Of a stretch of DNA of 64,000 nt, positions 35,282 to 42,904 are shown piece by piece; position 1 is the first letter of the stretch, and each line of letters starts with the position of its first letter. Source of the stretch: Rhizobacter sp. OV335. Lineage in GTDB: Bacteria > Pseudomonadota > Gammaproteobacteria > Burkholderiales > Burkholderiaceae_C. Location of the stretch: assembly GCF_900142965.1 (NCBI RefSeq), contig NZ_FRCQ01000018.1, positions 1 through 64,000 of the forward strand, given 5' to 3'. The translations under genes were made by a program, and so were the position numbers. The notes below the pieces were generated by a model. That model worked only from the letters and a program-made list of their open reading frames with translations, did not search any database and had not been told where the DNA came from.

Positions 35282-36154
35282 TCAGGCGCGCAACAGGGCC
35301 GGGTAGGTGAACGCCACGAAGTGCACCGCATTGACGGCGAAGTGCACGGCGATGGCGGCCTCGATGCGCCGCGTGGCGTGCCAGGCGGCGCCGTAGCCGA
35401 GGCCGGCGACGGTCGCGAGCCCCGCCAGTGCCGCGCCGCCGGGCGCATGGACCGCGCCGAACAGCAGGCTGGCCGCGATCAGCGGCAGCCACTTCAGCGC
35501 GGGCCGCTCGCGCACCGGCGCCCAGTCCGCGAGGCCCTGCTGGACCACGCCGCGGAAGAACATCTCCTCGAGCACGCAGGTCGCGAGCAGGATCTTCAGC
35601 AGGTGGCCGGCGGCGAACCACGGCCACTTCGGATCGAACGCGACATAGCCCATCGCGAGGCCGAGGCCCATCACGACCACCGTCGTCGCCGACGCGATCA
35701 GCAGGGTCGGCCGCGAGACCGCCTGCAGCTCGGCCCAGGTCGCGAGGCGGCGCCCGTAGAAGGCCAGCAGCACGAGGCCCGCGATGCCGGCATCGAAGCG
35801 CAACACCAGTCGCATCGGCGGCGCGCCGGCGCTCACGACCGTGTCGCCGACGAACACGAAGGGCACGAAGCCCGGCAGCTTCGACAGGCCCAGCACGAAA
35901 CACAGCAGCACGGTGCCGAGCTTCGCGGCGTGGCGCAGACCAGCATGCCGGGCACGAACCGAGGCGATCGCCAGCGCCAGGACCACCGCCACCGCGGCGA
36001 GGCCCCGCCACTCGATCAGTTGCTGCACGGCGGCCGACAGCAGCGCGCCGGCCAGCAGCGGCGGCCAGGCCGCGATGCGGCCCCACGGCGTGCGGAGGCC
36101 GGGAACCCAGACCGCGATCACCGCCAGCCCGAGCAAGAGGGTGCTGAGCATCAT
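35282..36154 (-). CDS. CPBP-family intramembrane glutamic protease
   Basis: This 290-residue membrane protein has about eight helices. The Abi/CAAX-like (Rce1/CPBP) active-site motifs are E196-E197 and R201 in 'LEEMFFRG' and H236 in 'FGAVHAP'; a further histidine falls in 'AVHFAVNAVHF'. The start at 36154 (MM) follows GGGAGA. Family members process prenylated proteins or bacteriocin-related peptides. No candidate substrate peptide gene is adjacent. Confidence 0.87.
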   Translation of the reverse strand: MMLSTLLLGLAVIAVWVPGLRTPWGRIAAWPPLLAGALLSAAVQQLIEWRGLAAVAVVLALAIASVRARHAGLRHAAKLGTVLLCFVLGLSKLPGFVPFVFVGDTVVSAGAPPMRLVLRFDAGIAGLVLLAFYGRRLATWAELQAVSRPTLLIASATTVVVMGLGLAMGYVAFDPKWPWFAAGHLLKILLATCVLEEMFFRGVVQQGLADWAPVRERPALKWLPLIAASLLFGAVHAPGGAALAGLATVAGLGYGAAWHATRRIEAAIAVHFAVNAVHFVAFTYPALLRA

Positions 36155-36330
36155 GCCTTGTTCTCCCTGTCGGATGCGGCCGCGAGTCTCGCACGAGCGG
36201 CGGGGTCGATCGGCTTTGCAAGGAGCATCCATCGCCCGGACCGAACGGTTACGTCCGTTGCATCCGCGTCGCGCGTGTGCGTGCGCACAGGTCGATGATG
36301 CGCGCCACCTCTGCGCACAAGGCCTCCACC

Positions 36331-38640
36331 GTGAAACACGCTTTCGACAAGACCCCCGCCGCGCTCGCCGCCGCCCTCCTCGTGTCGGTCGCCACCGGCG
36401 CGCTGGCCGCCGGCGCGACCACGCCGTTCCGCAGCATCGAGGCCGAATCGGGCACGCTGGTCAACGGCGCGCGGCTGGTGGCGCTCACCGCCGCGCCCAC
36501 CACGCGCTTCGCGGCGCCCGAGCTCGAAGCGTCGGGCCATGCCTACGTCGCCCTCACCGCCACCGGCCAGGAGGTGTGGTGGTCCAACACCACCGGCAAG
36601 CCGATCAGCTTCATCAACGTGCGCGCCAGCATTCCCGATGCGCCCGGCGGTGGCGGCATCACCGCGACGCTGAGCCTTCATGTCAACGGCGTGTTCCGCC
36701 AGCGCCTCACGCTGAACTCGCGCCAGAGCTGGATCTACGAGGGCGCCAGCTACCAGGCGAGCGACCAGGACCCGGCCAGGGGCCGGCCGCGCGCGTTCTT
36801 CGACGAGGCCGCGGCCTTCGTCACCGGCGCGCCGATCGGCCCCGGCAGCACCTTCTCGCTGAAGCGCGAGGCGGGCGACAACGCCGCCTTCTACAACATC
36901 GACGTGGTCGACGTCGAGAACCCGCCGCCGCCGCTCGCGCAGCCGGCCAACTCGATCTCGATCGCGAGCTGCGGCGCGGTGGCCGACAACGCGCCGACCT
37001 TCGGCTCCGGCAACCCGCAGGCGCGCGACAGCACCGCCGCCATCCAGAGCTGCATCAACCAGGCGCAGGCGCAGCGCAAGACGCTGTGGATCCCGCCCGG
37101 CACCTTCTACCTGAAGGGTTCGAGCGGCCTGGTCGGCAACGGCGTGACGATCGAAGGCGCCGGCATGTGGTACAGCACGATCTACCGCGACGTGACGCTG
37201 CCGTACACCAACGGCGGGCTGGGCGCGCTGTTCCAGCTGACCTCGTCGACGGTACGCAACCTGCACCTCGATTCGAACGCGCGCAGCCGCGAGCCGGTGG
37301 ATGGCGCCGGCGGCGCGATGGACATCACCGGCAGCAACTGGCTGGCCGAGAAGCTGTGGACGCAGCACGTGCTGTCGGGCTTCTGGGCCTCGGGCACCGG
37401 CGGCATGGTGCGCGACAACCGGCTCACCTCGATCTGGGCCGACGGCTGCAACCTGAACAACGTGTCGATGGGCGCCACCGTCGGCAACAACCTGACCGCG
37501 ACCAACAACTTCGTGCGCGGCACCGGCGACGACGCGATGGCGATCAACTCGGTGAACTACAACGACACCGGCAGCGGCCGCGTGTTCTACACGCCGATGT
37601 CCAACATCACGCAGACGCACAACACGCTGATCGGCGCGTGGAACGGCAAGGGCCTGGGCGTGTACGGCGGCAGCGGCCACCTGGTGGCCGAGAACCACAT
37701 CGCCGACACCGCGCGCTACACCGGGCTGGGCGTCGGGCGCTTCGGCGTCAACGGCAGCGACCTGCGCGCCTCGCGCATCGTCGGCAACCGCATCGAGCGC
37801 GCCGGCGGCAACGGCTTCGAGCAGGGCCAGCCGGCGCTGCACATCGGCAACGGCAGCGACGGGCAGAACACCGGTGTGGTCGACGACATCGACGTGGTCG
37901 GCAACGTGGTCGTCGGCGCGCTGTACGACGGCATCGGCTTCTCGACCGCGACCAACATCGACCTGGAACGCAACACCGTGATCGCGCCGTGGCGCAACGG
38001 CATCGTCGCCAACGCGCCGTTCTACCCGGCGCCGAGCGGCAGCGCGCGCCTGACCGGCAATGCGGTGAGCGCGCTCGCGGGCAGCGGCACGGCGTACGCG
38101 AACAGCTCGGGCGGCTTCAATGCGAGCCTGGGCCAGAACAGCTGGCAGCTCGGGCGCAGCGATGCGCCGTACCTCGGCAGCCCGGTGACGCTGCCGGGCA
38201 CGCTGCAGGCAGCGAACTACAACAGCGGCGGCGCGGCACTCGGCTACAACGTGCTGTCGGTGAACGGCACGGGCAACGGCTACCGCGCCGACGGCGTCGA
38301 CCTGGAGCAGACCGCCGACGAAGGGGGCGGCGTCAACCTCGGCTGGACCGCCAGCGGCCAGTGGTTCCGCTACGCCGTCAACGTGCCGAGCGCGGGCAGC
38401 TATGCGGTGAGCTTCCGCGTCGCGTCGCCCGCCGGCGCGCCGGCCGCCTTCCACCTGGCCGACGCCGCGGGGCGCAGCCTGAGCGGCAACGTCGACGTGC
38501 CAGCCACCGGCGGCTGGCAGAACTGGACGACCGTCACCGCCATCGTGAAGCTGCCGGCCGGCCAGCAGGTGCTGACGCTGGCGCAGGACGCGGCGGGCTG
38601 GAACCTGCACCGCTTCACGCTCGCGGCCGGCAATCCGTGA
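36331..38640 (+). CDS. Secreted GH87-like beta-helix glycosidase with carbohydrate-binding modules
   Basis: This protein of about 769 residues has a signal peptide when started at GTG 36331 (AAGG eight bases upstream); ATG 36295 and 36298 are alternatives. The N-terminal CBM35/6-like domain begins 'FRSIEAESGTL' (about 30-190). A pectate-lyase-type right-handed beta-helix follows, with the features 'LWIPPGTFYLKG', 'IEGAGMWYSTIYRD', 'GTGDDAMAINS' and 'ENHIADTARYTGLGVG'. A C-terminal CBM6-like module spans about 635-765. The 'GAGMWY' and 'GDDAMA' signatures resemble GH87 alpha-1,3-glucanases/mycodextranases, which attack fungal walls or biofilm glucans. The exact substrate is uncertain. Confidence 0.78.
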   Translation: MKHAFDKTPAALAAALLVSVATGALAAGATTPFRSIEAESGTLVNGARLVALTAAPTTRFAAPELEASGHAYVALTATGQEVWWSNTTGKPISFINVRASIPDAPGGGGITATLSLHVNGVFRQRLTLNSRQSWIYEGASYQASDQDPARGRPRAFFDEAAAFVTGAPIGPGSTFSLKREAGDNAAFYNIDVVDVENPPPPLAQPANSISIASCGAVADNAPTFGSGNPQARDSTAAIQSCINQAQAQRKTLWIPPGTFYLKGSSGLVGNGVTIEGAGMWYSTIYRDVTLPYTNGGLGALFQLTSSTVRNLHLDSNARSREPVDGAGGAMDITGSNWLAEKLWTQHVLSGFWASGTGGMVRDNRLTSIWADGCNLNNVSMGATVGNNLTATNNFVRGTGDDAMAINSVNYNDTGSGRVFYTPMSNITQTHNTLIGAWNGKGLGVYGGSGHLVAENHIADTARYTGLGVGRFGVNGSDLRASRIVGNRIERAGGNGFEQGQPALHIGNGSDGQNTGVVDDIDVVGNVVVGALYDGIGFSTATNIDLERNTVIAPWRNGIVANAPFYPAPSGSARLTGNAVSALAGSGTAYANSSGGFNASLGQNSWQLGRSDAPYLGSPVTLPGTLQAANYNSGGAALGYNVLSVNGTGNGYRADGVDLEQTADEGGGVNLGWTASGQWFRYAVNVPSAGSYAVSFRVASPAGAPAAFHLADAAGRSLSGNVDVPATGGWQNWTTVTAIVKLPAGQQVLTLAQDAAGWNLHRFTLAAGNP

Positions 38641-38655
38641 GGCGCACGGCGGTTT

Positions 38656-38688
38656 TTGAATGAATATTCACTCGGCTATGATGCCGGG
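38656..38688 (+). promoter_or_regulatory. Promoter and TetR operator of a probably leaderless regulator gene
   Basis: TTGAAT (38656-38661) and TATGAT (38677-38682) form a sigma70-like promoter with a short 15-nt spacer. The palindrome TGAATATTCA (38661-38670) lies between them and is a typical TetR-family half-repeat operator. The -10 box ends six bases before the GTG start at 38689, so the transcript probably begins at or next to the start codon. Confidence 0.6.
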
Positions 38689-39261
38689 GTGAAGCTCAAA
38701 GACGACGACAAGCTGCGGGCCATTGCGCAGGCGACATTCACGCTGGTCGAGCAGACCGGCCTGAGCGGCCTGACGATGGCGGCGATCGCGCGCGCGGCCG
38801 GCATCGCGACCGGCACGCTGTACGTCTACTTCGCGTCGAAGGAAGAATTGATGGTCGCGCTCTACGAGCAGGCCAAGACCGAGACCACCGCCAGCCTGCT
38901 GCACGGCGACGACCAGGCCGCGCCGTTGCGCAGCCGCTTCGAGCACCTGTGGCGCAACTGGCTCGATCGGCGGCTGACGCACTACGCGCAGATGGTCTTC
39001 ATCGAGCAGTACTACAACTCGCCGTGGTTCAGCGAGGCGAGCCGCAGCCTGTCGGCCCGCCTGAGCCAGGGCTGGATGGCGGTGTTCGACGCCGCGAAGT
39101 CGCAGCAGATCGTGAAGGACGTGCCGACGCCGATGCTGATCGGCAGCTTCGCCGGCTCGGTGCGCGAGACGGCCAACCTGCTGCGCGCCGGCACGCTGCC
39201 GGACGACGACGCCACCCGCGCGACGGCCTTCGGGCTGTGCTGGGACGGCATCAAGCGATAA
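38689..39261 (+). CDS. TetR-family transcriptional regulator
   Basis: This 190-residue regulator has an N-terminal helix-turn-helix (about 8-55, 'MAAIARAAGIATGTLYVYF') and a TetR C-terminal ligand domain. GTG 38689 is chosen because the only upstream alternative (TTG 38656) would place the promoter and operator inside the gene. No Shine-Dalgarno sequence is visible, and the promoter position suggests leaderless translation. It lies upstream of the IorAB-type oxidoreductase genes, which it may control. Confidence 0.85.
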   Translation: MKLKDDDKLRAIAQATFTLVEQTGLSGLTMAAIARAAGIATGTLYVYFASKEELMVALYEQAKTETTASLLHGDDQAAPLRSRFEHLWRNWLDRRLTHYAQMVFIEQYYNSPWFSEASRSLSARLSQGWMAVFDAAKSQQIVKDVPTPMLIGSFAGSVRETANLLRAGTLPDDDATRATAFGLCWDGIKR

Positions 39262-39426
39262 CGGTCCATCCTCCTCGTCGGTCGGATAACCCTGCACTTC
39301 CGCTCGGCTATCGGATTGGGCAGACACTCCGCCCCGCTTGACGACCGGCCCGCCCGAGGCTATCGTTTAAACGAATTTCCGTTCACCAAAGAAGTCCCAC
39401 CTCACCCACCAGGGAGCCAGCCAGCC

Positions 39427-39900
39427 ATGAGCACGCTCAACATCAACGGCCAGAACCGCCAGGTCGACGCCGATCCCTCCACCCCCATCCTCTGGGCGCT
39501 GCGCGACACGCTCGGCATGACCGGCACCAAGTTCGGCTGCGGCCAGGCGCTGTGCGGCGCCTGCACCGTGCACCTGAACGGCCAGGCGATCCGCTCGTGC
39601 GTGACGCCGATCTCGGCCGCCGCCGGCCAGAAGATCACGACGATCGAAGCCGTGACCGCCGGCAGCGACAAGGTCGGCAAGGCCGTCCACGAGGCCTGGG
39701 TCAAGCACGACGTCGCGCAATGCGGCTACTGCCAGAGCGGCCAGATCATGTCGGCCACCGCCTTCCTGAAGACCGTGCCGCGCGGCAAGGTACCGACCGA
39801 AGCCGAGATCGATTCGGCCATGGCGGGCAACATCTGCCGCTGTGGCACCTATGCGCGCATCCGCGCCGCCATCACCGACGCCGCCAAGGCGTTGGCATAA
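39427..39900 (+). CDS. [2Fe-2S] small subunit of a molybdenum hydroxylase (IorA-like)
   Basis: This 157-residue ferredoxin-like subunit binds two [2Fe-2S] clusters: C38, C43, C46 and C58 in the plant-ferredoxin-type domain, and C99, C102, C137 and C139 in the helical domain ('CGYCQSG' and 'ICRCGTY'). It is the typical electron-transfer subunit of isoquinoline 1-oxidoreductase or aldehyde oxidase-type enzymes. It ends ten bases before the large subunit. No FAD subunit is encoded, so electrons probably go to a cytochrome or other external acceptor. Confidence 0.93.
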   Translation: MSTLNINGQNRQVDADPSTPILWALRDTLGMTGTKFGCGQALCGACTVHLNGQAIRSCVTPISAAAGQKITTIEAVTAGSDKVGKAVHEAWVKHDVAQCGYCQSGQIMSATAFLKTVPRGKVPTEAEIDSAMAGNICRCGTYARIRAAITDAAKALA

Positions 39901-39910
39901 GGAGCCCGCC

Positions 39911-42166
39911 ATGCACTTCGAACCCACCCTCCTCGAACTGCCGAAGCACCTGCGCGCGATGCTCGATGCGCAAGGCGGCCCGGACGCCGCTGAAGGCCTG
40001 CCGCGCCGCAGCTTCCTGAAGCTCACCGCGGTCAGCGGCTTCGCGCTCGGCGCGTTCCCGCTCGGCGCGATGGCGCAGGATGCGGCCAAGCCCGGATCCA
40101 ACGTTGAATCGGGCCTGAAGCCCACGCAGCAACCCTCGGCCTTCGTCCACATCGACAAGGACGGCACCACCACGATCACGATCAACCGCCTCGACTTCGG
40201 CCAGGGCGTGCAGACCGCGCTGCCGATGATCCTCGCCGAGGAGCTCGACGCCGACTGGTCGAAGGTCAAGAGCGCGCACGGCAGCAACGACCCGGCCTAC
40301 ATCGACCCGGTGTTCGGCATCCACCTCACCGGCGGCTCCGGCTCGATCGCGCACTCGTACACGCAGTACCGCGAGCTCGGTGCGCGCACCCGCGCGATGC
40401 TGGTGAGCGCCGCCGCGGCGCGCTGGAAGGTCGATGCGGCCACGCTGCGCACGCAGAACGGCGTGGTGATCGGCCCGGGCGGCAAGAAGCTCGGCTATGG
40501 CGAACTCGCCGAAGCCGCGATGAAGCAGCCGGTGCCCGAGGCCGTCACGCTGAAGGACCCGAAGAACTTCAAGCTGATCGGCAAGGCCACCGGCCGGCTC
40601 GACGCCAAGGCCAAGTCCAGCGGCAAGCAGGGCTACGGCATCGACGTGCGGCTGCCCGGCATGCTGACGGCCGTGGTCGCGCACCCGCCGGTGTTCGCCG
40701 CGAAGCTGAAATCGGTGGACGACAGCGCGGCCAAGGCCGTCAAGGGCGTGAAGGCCGTGCTGCGCATCCCGGTGGACCGCGGCGGCGAAGGCGTGGCCGT
40801 GGTGGCCGATGGTTACTGGGCTGCCAAGCAGGGGCGCGATGCGCTGAAGCTGGAGTGGGATGCGAGCGGCGTCGAGAAGGTCGACACCGCGGCGCAGCTG
40901 GTGCAGTACCGCGAACTGGCCACCAAGCCGGGCGCGCGCAAGTACGACGCCGATGTCTCGAAGTTCGACGCCGCGCCGCACAAGATCACCGCCGAGTACG
41001 TGTTCCCGTACCTGGCGCATGCGCCGATGGAGCCGCTGAACTGCACCGTGCGTGCAGCCGACGGCAAGGTCGAACTGTGGATGGGCTCGCAGATGCCGGG
41101 CTTCGACGGCCTGGCCGCCTCGAAAGTGCTGGGCGTGCCGCCGCAGAACGTGCAGGTGCACGTGCAGATGGCCGGCGGCGGCTTCGGGCGCCGCGCGATC
41201 GCCACCAGCGACTACGTGGTCGAGGCCTGCTCGGTGGTGAAGGCGGCGCAGGCTGCCGGCATCAACGCGCCGATCCGCACGCTGTGGAGCCGCGAGGACG
41301 ACGTGAAGGGCGGCTACTACCGGCCGATGCACCTGCACACCGCGAAGATCGGCTTCGATGCGCAGGGCAAGGTGCTGGCCTGGGACCATGTGATCGTCGG
41401 CCAGTCGATCCTCGGCGGCACGCCGTTCGAGCCGATGATGGTGAAGGACGGCATCGACGGCACCGCGGTCGAGGGCATGAAGGAGCCGTATGCGGTGCCG
41501 ATGCGCCTGACGGTGCACCACCCGAAGCAGAACGTGCCGGTGCTGTGGTGGCGCAGCGTGGGCTCCACCCACACCGCGTTCGCGATGGAGACGCTGGTCG
41601 ACGAGATTGCCCGCACCACCAAGCAGGATCCGGTGGCCTACCGCATGAAGCTGATGGGCGACGAGCACCCGCGCCACAAGGCGGCGCTGCAGCTGGCGGT
41701 CGATCGCTCGGGCTACGGCAAGAAGACGCTCGCGCCGGGCCGCGCCTGGGGCGTGGCGGTGCACGAGTCGTTCAACTCGGTGGTGGCCTACGTGGTCGAG
41801 GCGTCGGTGAAGGACGGCACGCCGACGCTGCACCGCGCGACGGCCGGCGTGCACTGCAACCTGGTGATCAACCCGAAGACGCTGGAGGCGCAGGTGCAAG
41901 GCGGCGCGCTGATGGGCTTGTCGATGTGCCTGCCGGGGGCGGCGATCACGCTGAAGGACGGCGTGGTCGAGCAGAGCAACTTCGGCGATTTCGTGGTGCC
42001 GCGCATCACCGACATGCCGCAGATCGAGGTGCACACCGTGCCGAGCGGCGACGCGCCGACCGGCATGGGTGAACCGGGCCTGCCGCCGCTGGCACCGGCG
42101 TTCGCGAACGCGGTGGCCTCGCTGACGGGCAAGCCGATCCGCGAGTTGCCGTTCAAGCTGGCTTGA
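39911..42166 (+). CDS. Molybdopterin-binding large subunit, xanthine-dehydrogenase family (IorB-like)
   Basis: This is a 751-residue molybdenum hydroxylase subunit. A twin-arginine motif 'PRRSFLKLTA' begins at 31 after an unusual 30-residue N-extension, followed by a hydrophobic stretch, so the heterodimer is probably exported folded, with the small subunit hitch-hiking. Molybdopterin-binding motifs 'GGGFGRR' and the catalytic Glu region 'GMGEPGLPPLAPAFANA' are present. IorB-type enzymes hydroxylate N-heterocycles or oxidise aldehydes. The substrate is not deducible here. Confidence 0.92.
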   Translation: MHFEPTLLELPKHLRAMLDAQGGPDAAEGLPRRSFLKLTAVSGFALGAFPLGAMAQDAAKPGSNVESGLKPTQQPSAFVHIDKDGTTTITINRLDFGQGVQTALPMILAEELDADWSKVKSAHGSNDPAYIDPVFGIHLTGGSGSIAHSYTQYRELGARTRAMLVSAAAARWKVDAATLRTQNGVVIGPGGKKLGYGELAEAAMKQPVPEAVTLKDPKNFKLIGKATGRLDAKAKSSGKQGYGIDVRLPGMLTAVVAHPPVFAAKLKSVDDSAAKAVKGVKAVLRIPVDRGGEGVAVVADGYWAAKQGRDALKLEWDASGVEKVDTAAQLVQYRELATKPGARKYDADVSKFDAAPHKITAEYVFPYLAHAPMEPLNCTVRAADGKVELWMGSQMPGFDGLAASKVLGVPPQNVQVHVQMAGGGFGRRAIATSDYVVEACSVVKAAQAAGINAPIRTLWSREDDVKGGYYRPMHLHTAKIGFDAQGKVLAWDHVIVGQSILGGTPFEPMMVKDGIDGTAVEGMKEPYAVPMRLTVHHPKQNVPVLWWRSVGSTHTAFAMETLVDEIARTTKQDPVAYRMKLMGDEHPRHKAALQLAVDRSGYGKKTLAPGRAWGVAVHESFNSVVAYVVEASVKDGTPTLHRATAGVHCNLVINPKTLEAQVQGGALMGLSMCLPGAAITLKDGVVEQSNFGDFVVPRITDMPQIEVHTVPSGDAPTGMGEPGLPPLAPAFANAVASLTGKPIRELPFKLA

Positions 42167-42173
42167 TGTGGGT

Positions 42174-42195
42174 GGCCGGCGCGCAGGCGCCGGCC
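42174..42195. terminator. Perfect GC hairpin after iorB-like gene
   Basis: GGCCGGCGC pairs with GCGCCGGCC around a GCAG loop, just after the oxidoreductase stop and before the convergent HigA gene. The following bases contain only short pyrimidine runs, so it may be a weak bidirectional terminator. Confidence 0.5.
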
Positions 42196-42210
42196 TCGAC
42201 AGACCTCTTG

Positions 42211-42546
42211 CTACGCAGGATGGTCCACGTCACTCGTCTTCAGTGGCACAAGTTTGACTTGCAGTTGGCAGCCAACCGCTGCCGCGTATTTCTTCAGCGT
42301 CGCCAATGACGGAGCGTGCCGTCCAGCTCCTTCAAGCCTGGAGATCGCGCTCTTGGTCGTCCCCATGCGTTCAGCTACCGCGTCCTGGGTCAAGCCCGAC
42401 TTGTTGCGAGCCTTGATCATCTGCGCGGCCAACGCGTACTCCAGCTCAAGGGATTCATACGCCTCGGCAAAGCCCGGGCGTTGCTTCGCCTTGGCCAGAA
42501 ACTCGTCGTGATCGTGACGGACAGGCTTGTACTTCAGGTCAGCCAT
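42211..42546 (-). CDS. higA: HigA-like XRE-family antitoxin
   Basis: This 111-residue protein has a C-terminal Cro/C1 helix-turn-helix ('GLTQDAVAERMGTTKSAISR', about 52-71). The N-terminal part, starting 'MADLKYKPVRHDHDEFLAKA', is typical of antitoxins placed after the toxin gene. ATG 42546 overlaps the 3' end of the degraded toxin gene by eight bases. Reading frame and motifs are intact, so it may still repress the shared promoter, where GTTAGC-N6-GCTAAC lies (42775-42792). Confidence 0.88.
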   Translation of the reverse strand: MADLKYKPVRHDHDEFLAKAKQRPGFAEAYESLELEYALAAQMIKARNKSGLTQDAVAERMGTTKSAISRLEGAGRHAPSLATLKKYAAAVGCQLQVKLVPLKTSDVDHPA

Positions 42547-42767
42547 GCGACAACTCCTTGAGGCGCTTACGCGACCGATTCCTGAACGCCCGCGAGGGCG
42601 CAACTCAAACAGCCCATCGCCGAAGGCGCGGGAGTGAGGCAGGCGCAGGCTCGGGCCGTGCTCCATCAGGAGTTCCACCAATCGAGCGTAGCGGCGAGAA
42701 CGTCAACCGGCCACGACTGGATCTCAAAGAGAACGCGCTCATGGAAATAGGTGATCTCGAACGCCAT
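42539..42767 (-). pseudogene. higB: Degraded HigB/RelE-type toxin gene
   Basis: Translation starts 'MAFEITYFHERVLFEIQSWP' and then runs into a stop at 42666-42668. Moving to the next frame at about 42690 restores the family sequence 'LVELLMEHGPSLRLPHSRAF' through 'GRSGIGRV', so about one base is missing. After 'GIGRV' the frame jumps again to the family C-terminus 'RKRLKELSHG', which means that some 40 codons holding the catalytic RelE-fold core are deleted. The gene therefore carries a frameshift and an internal deletion and is almost certainly inactive. The family order toxin-antitoxin and the eight-base overlap are preserved. Confidence 0.85.
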
Positions 42768-42774
42768 GGCGGAT

Positions 42775-42792
42775 GTTAGCAAATGCGCTAAC
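42775..42792. promoter_or_regulatory. Palindromic operator of the HigBA locus
   Basis: GTTAGC-N6-GCTAAC is a perfect dyad located eight to 25 bases upstream of the toxin pseudogene start. Such palindromes are normal HigA autorepression sites. Confidence 0.7.
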
Positions 42793-42858
42793 TTTCCGGT
42801 CGCTCGACAACACCCGGGTTGTCGTATCACCGTCACGACAATCGAGCTGGGACTTCGC

Positions 42859-42889
42859 GGGGTGCCACCACGCCAGCGTGTGGCACCCC
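42859..42889. terminator. Strong hairpin downstream of chitinase
   Basis: GGGGTGCCAC (42859-42868) pairs with GTGGCACCCC (42880-42889). It lies 15 bases past the chitinase stop and has no poly-T on that strand. Another dyad, CGACAAC/GTTGTCG, lies farther downstream near 42807-42826. Confidence 0.5.
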
Positions 42890-42904
42890 GACCCACTCAG
42901 TCGA

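Noticed and set aside
35784-38663. 959-codon plus-strand frame overlapping the CPBP and GH87-like genes
   Set aside because: It is out of frame with the glycosidase, whose signal peptide and binding modules are clear, and shows no domain of its own.
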